Assembly (NCBI GenBank): GCA_037042185.1
Contig: JAXQJY010000033.1
Location: 1,612,001-1,676,000, forward strand
DNA length: 64,000 nt
Source: Sordariomycetes sp. S80-01Y
Taxonomy: Eukaryota; Ascomycota; Sordariomycetes
Direction of reading: 5' to 3'
The position numbers and the translations under genes were made by a program. Every line of letters starts with the position of its first letter. The stretch's first letter is position 1. Under the pieces are notes generated by a model. That model saw nothing but the letters and a program-made list of their open reading frames with translations. It was not told where the DNA came from and did not search any database. Positions 60,656-64,000 of the stretch are shown piece after piece.

Positions 60656-61903
60656 CAGCGAATCATCAACTACTTCGCCAAGTCATACAATAAGAAGAAC
60701 GGCGTTGACATCACCAAGGACGCCAAAGCTATGGGTAAACTCAAGCGCGAGGCTGAGAAGGCCAAGCGTACCTTGTCTTCTCAGATGAGCACTCGCATTG
60801 AGATCGAGGCTTTCTTCGAGGGCAACGACTTTTCCGAAACCCTTACCCGCGCCAAGTTCGAGGAGCTCAACATGGACCTCTTCAAGAAGACCCTCGACCC
60901 CGTCAAGAGCGTTCTGGAGGACGCCAAGGTTGACAAGTCTGAGGTTGACGACATCGTTCTTGTTGGCGGTTCCACCCGTATCCCCAAGGTCCAGTCCCTC
61001 ATTGAGGAGTTTTTCAAGGGCAAGAAGGCGTCCAAGGGCATCAACCCCGACGAGGCTGTTGCTTTCGGTGCCGCTGTTCAGGCTGGTGTGCTCTCCGGTG
61101 AGGAGGGTACTGACGACATCGTCCTCATGGATGTCAACCCACTGACCCTCGGTATTGAGACCACTGGTGGTGTCATGACCCGTCTCATTCCCCGCAACAC
61201 TCCCATCCCCACCCGCAAGAGCCAGATCTTCTCTACCGCTGCCGATAACCAGCCTGTCGTCTTGATCCAGGTGTTCGAGGGCGAGCGTGGCATGACCAAG
61301 GACAACAGCATCCTCGGAAAGTTCGAACTCACTGGCATTCCCCCTTCTCCTCGCGGTGTTCCTCAGATCGAGGTCTCTTTTGAGCTCGACGCCAACGGTA
61401 TCCTCAAGGTTTCTGCCCATGACAAGGGCACTGGCAAGCAGGAGTCCATCACCATCAACAACGACAAGGGTCGCCTCACTCCTGAGGAGATCGAGCGCAT
61501 GGTTGCCGAGGCTGAGAAGTACGCCGAGGAGGACAAGGCCACACGTGAGCGCATTGAGGCTCGTAACGGTCTTGAGAACTACGCTTTCAACCTGAAGAAC
61601 CAAGTCAATGATGAGGAGGGTCTTGGTGGCAAGATTGATGATGAGGACAAGGAAACTGTGAGTCTAATCCCAACGTACCAGTGACCCGATTTGCGTAGCA
61701 CAGTTACTAATAATGAACAGATCCTCGATGCCGTTAAGGAGACTACCGAGTGGCTCGAGGAGAACAGCGCCGAGGCCACCACGGAGGACTTCGAGGAGCA
61801 GAAGGAGAAGCTGTCTAACGTCGCCTACCCCATCACTTCCAAGATGTACCAGGGCGCCGGTGGCGAAGAGGGCGAGGATGGCGAGTTCCACGATGAGTTG
61901 TAA
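59678..61903 (+). CDS. kar2: ER lumenal Hsp70 chaperone BiP/Kar2
   Basis: ATP-driven chaperone for protein import, folding and quality control in the endoplasmic reticulum, and sensor partner of the unfolded-protein response. Exons 59678-59815, 59876-60060, 60114-60354, 60410-61657 and 61721-61903; introns 53-63 nt; 664 residues. The start in context CCACAATGG gives a signal peptide (about 1-34: basic MARSSRSS, hydrophobic [13 protein letters not shown], then VAADDSDN). Hsp70 signatures are complete: [27 protein letters not shown] and [14 protein letters not shown]. The interdomain linker region reads [16 protein letters not shown]. The protein ends HDEL, the ER-retrieval signal, which separates it from cytosolic and mitochondrial Hsp70s. 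The long antisense frame over exon 4 is the usual by-product of Hsp70 codon bias. Confidence 0.98.
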
Positions 61904-62831
61904 AATGGGTCAAATTTACTGCATTTGTTTTTTGAGGTTCATACAAGAGAAAAAAAGTTAAATCCTCACAACGGAACCTCTCCGGTGTTGCGGTGGGCTT
62001 ACGGCGCATTTATGAAGGCAGTTGACGATCGCTTCGAATCTGCATAGAGCACTGGGGTGCAGTGTAGATGATAAATGTACAGCAACATTTAGACAAATGT
62101 GATTCTGGGCTGTGCCTAAGAGAGCTTGTCCTAGATGACCATCACATACCTGCGACGCAGATAGTCAGCATGGGCCTGAACCATACTACAATGGAAACAT
62201 CCAACTCAAGTAGGCTCAAATCAGCCGGTCAGTGTCTGATAGAGAGACCACCACGTTGCCTGTCAAAGTAATTGACAGCCACCCTGCGCCTGTTGCGCCG
62301 TGACTAGTTGTGAAGCAGCCGGCGGCGCCAACTTCCAAAGAGCTGCGGAGAAGAGGACAGCCCATAGGTTCATGCCGCCAGTAGTACATATGGCCTCAGC
62401 AACACTTACGACAACCGTGAGTGTTTGCTCTCGTCGCTTGTTCTGCTCCTGCGGGTTGCTGTTTGTTATATAAGAGATGTAATGGTTAAGTGGGCAATTT
62501 TGCTGACTAGCCCCCCTTTCACTCAATCCAACTTCACCTCACTTTAAGCCAACTCCTGAGGCAGCCACACCCAAAGGTAACCGTTCTCTGAATTGGTTTC
62601 AGAAGCCCTCAAATGTGAGGCTGTTTCTGTTCTGTGCCTTTCTTCCACATTCAAATCTGCGTCCTCGCAATCATTCTCTTTCACCCCCCTTCGCTCCGCA
62701 GCTCGCTTGCATGCGACTTCCTGCCCCTCACTTCCACACCTAAGACAAACAACATCCAGCGAATTGCAAGCCTTCGAGGTTTTCTTTTACTATCTGAAGT
62801 AACCACGGATTGTATTCATCCGACCGTAAAT
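61904..62831. other. BiP 3' flank and promoter of the last gene
   Basis: About 930 nt. The first part should contain the BiP polyadenylation signals, with an A-rich GAGAAAAAAAGTTAAA string near 61950. The final 250 nt before the next ATG are C/T-rich and promoter-like. No gene seen. Confidence 0.5.
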
Positions 62832-64000
62832 ATGACGAAACGCAAACGCGGAAGCTCACAGGCGACCGCCTTTCTCGAGTCTATCGACCAGCTCTTCAAC
62901 GAACAGCATAGCTCGGGACATCGGACTCCAGGCGACTTCAGAAGTGTCCGCAACCAGATTATTGGTCTACTCGACGACTGCAATGATATGAGCGTCAGCA
63001 AAGCATTTGCCAGCCACGACTTCAGGCTCGGCAACGGAAAGGCACCTGCTACAAAGGCTGCGAGGCCGCCGAGCTGGGTGAAGTTGAGCCAGCAGGAGAA
63101 ACTTAAGCTCACGAAGACGAGAAAGGCGCCTTCTTTTGTCAAATCTCTGCGGAATATGCTTATCCGGCAGGAAAAGGCGCACCAGAAACGTGTAGATGCT
63201 CTATTCGAGAGTGGTGGTGAATCAGAGGGACCGACGCGGAAACGTCGCAAGAAGAAGCAGCTCGACGGTGAGGGGGAGTATCAGCCTTCGCCGGGAAACA
63301 AGGCGAATATGCAGTCAAGTTTATCCTATGTTCATTCGCCACCCCCTCAGAAGCGGAAGAGCGTGCAGAAGAATTATGAAACGACGGGGAGTGCCTCTAG
63401 GGACCAGAAAGAAGACAGCACGGTACGGAAGCGAATCAAGCTGAGTGTCAAGGCGGGCTGGAACGAAGACGAAGATAAGAAGATGAGGAAGCCTGGACCC
63501 GTACACAAAGCCAAACCAACGGTCTTTGGGCAGGTTAAGGTGGGCTCTCAGGGAAACCCTGACATGGACTTCTCGTCACTATCCTCACCCTTCGACCCAT
63601 CTCCCGGCACGTACCTCTGGGGTGAGCCTAGGCAATCTTACTCCGTGGGCTCACAGATGACTGATCAGTCTCTTTCTAAATCTCAATCTTTCAAAGCGCA
63701 CACAAGAGGTCATCCTGGAAATCCAGCCCTTAAAAGCCTCGAGACTACGATATCGGATACTTCCAGCAGCCAGCAGCCCAAAAAGCGCAACGGGGGTGTA
63801 GCACCACGAACTCCAGTGAACGCATCCTCTGGGCCGCTTAGAGACCAGAGCCACACAGGGCTACCTCAAAAGACAGCTGCCTTGTACAGCCCAGCCCGTA
63901 AGGACGAGGCGGATGATACCAACGTCAGCAGCTACCATGAGGACGGCTCTGTGAACGAAGAACATGATGACTTCGACCAGCGCTACTCTAGCCTTGATAG
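62832..64000 (+). CDS. Unrecognised basic, low-complexity protein, 3' end beyond window
   Basis: Open without a stop from the ATG at 62832 to the window edge, about 389 residues. The ATG has a purine at -3 (TAAATATGA) and gives MTKRKRGSSQATAFLESIDQ. Clusters of basic residues that could act as nuclear localisation signals include TKRKRG, RKRRKKKQ and RKRIKLS. A conserved-looking N-terminal helical block runs from about residue 10 to 120 (FNEQHSSGHRTPGDFRSVRN, PPSWVKLSQQEKLKLTKTRK, NMLIRQEKAHQKRVDALFES); after that the sequence is Ser/Pro/Lys-rich and probably disordered. A possible short intron near GQ|GTTAAG at about 63530 is not needed, since the frame continues. I do not recognise the family; a nuclear role is suggested only by composition. 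Confidence 0.75.
   Translation, partial: MTKRKRGSSQATAFLESIDQLFNEQHSSGHRTPGDFRSVRNQIIGLLDDCNDMSVSKAFASHDFRLGNGKAPATKAARPPSWVKLSQQEKLKLTKTRKAPSFVKSLRNMLIRQEKAHQKRVDALFESGGESEGPTRKRRKKKQLDGEGEYQPSPGNKANMQSSLSYVHSPPPQKRKSVQKNYETTGSASRDQKEDSTVRKRIKLSVKAGWNEDEDKKMRKPGPVHKAKPTVFGQVKVGSQGNPDMDFSSLSSPFDPSPGTYLWGEPRQSYSVGSQMTDQSLSKSQSFKAHTRGHPGNPALKSLETTISDTSSSQQPKKRNGGVAPRTPVNASSGPLRDQSHTGLPQKTAALYSPARKDEADDTNVSSYHEDGSVNEEHDDFDQRYSSLD

Noticed and set aside
60683-61603. 306-codon open frame antisense to BiP exon 4
   Set aside because: Hsp70 genes with strong codon bias regularly show long antisense frames; the sense strand is an intact, family-typical BiP.

Overview
The window looks like nuclear DNA of a filamentous ascomycete (Pezizomycotina, most likely a Sordariomycete). 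The genes carry short introns of about 44-80 nt with GTRNGT donors and CAG/TAG acceptors. The proteins read like fungal forms of PEPCK, eRF3, Yrb30, CK2-beta, PAN2, CCT5, HBS1 and BiP/Kar2. Transcription units are single genes on both strands, with no operons. The genus is an inference, not something I can read directly. Exon borders below were placed by hand from splice signals, reading phase and protein-family continuity.

Left arm (1-20.9 kb) is gene-dense. It holds PEPCK (minus, 3' end outside the window), eRF3/SUP35 with a Q/Y/G-rich prion-like N-terminus (minus), a Yrb30-type RanGTP-binding protein (plus), a putative SAM-binding membrane protein (plus), a JmjC/cupin protein with a mitochondrial-looking leader (minus), the CK2 beta subunit (plus), the 11-exon deadenylase subunit PAN2 (minus) and a class I-type methyltransferase (minus).

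The middle (20.9-46.2 kb) is nearly empty. One intron-less gene, an AreA-like/DUF3295 regulatory protein (28775-30529, minus), sits between about 7.8 kb and 15.7 kb where I recognise no gene, transposon, rRNA or convincing tRNA. The larger gap lies on the promoter side of that gene.

Right arm (46.2-64 kb) is gene-dense again: a CHY zinc-finger protein (minus), a Zn2Cys6 transcription factor (minus), chaperonin CCT5 (minus), HBS1 (plus), ER Hsp70 BiP/Kar2 (plus) and the 5' part of an unrecognised basic protein running off the right edge (plus).

Several genes share the theme of translation and mRNA fate: eRF3 (termination), HBS1 (ribosome rescue), PAN2 (poly(A) shortening), plus the folding machines CCT5 and BiP. 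The most interesting observation is in HBS1. Its first exon contains a 258-nt, in-frame, stop-free segment bounded by a strong GT donor and an AG acceptor. This predicts two proteins from one gene, an HBS1 form and a longer SKI7-like form.
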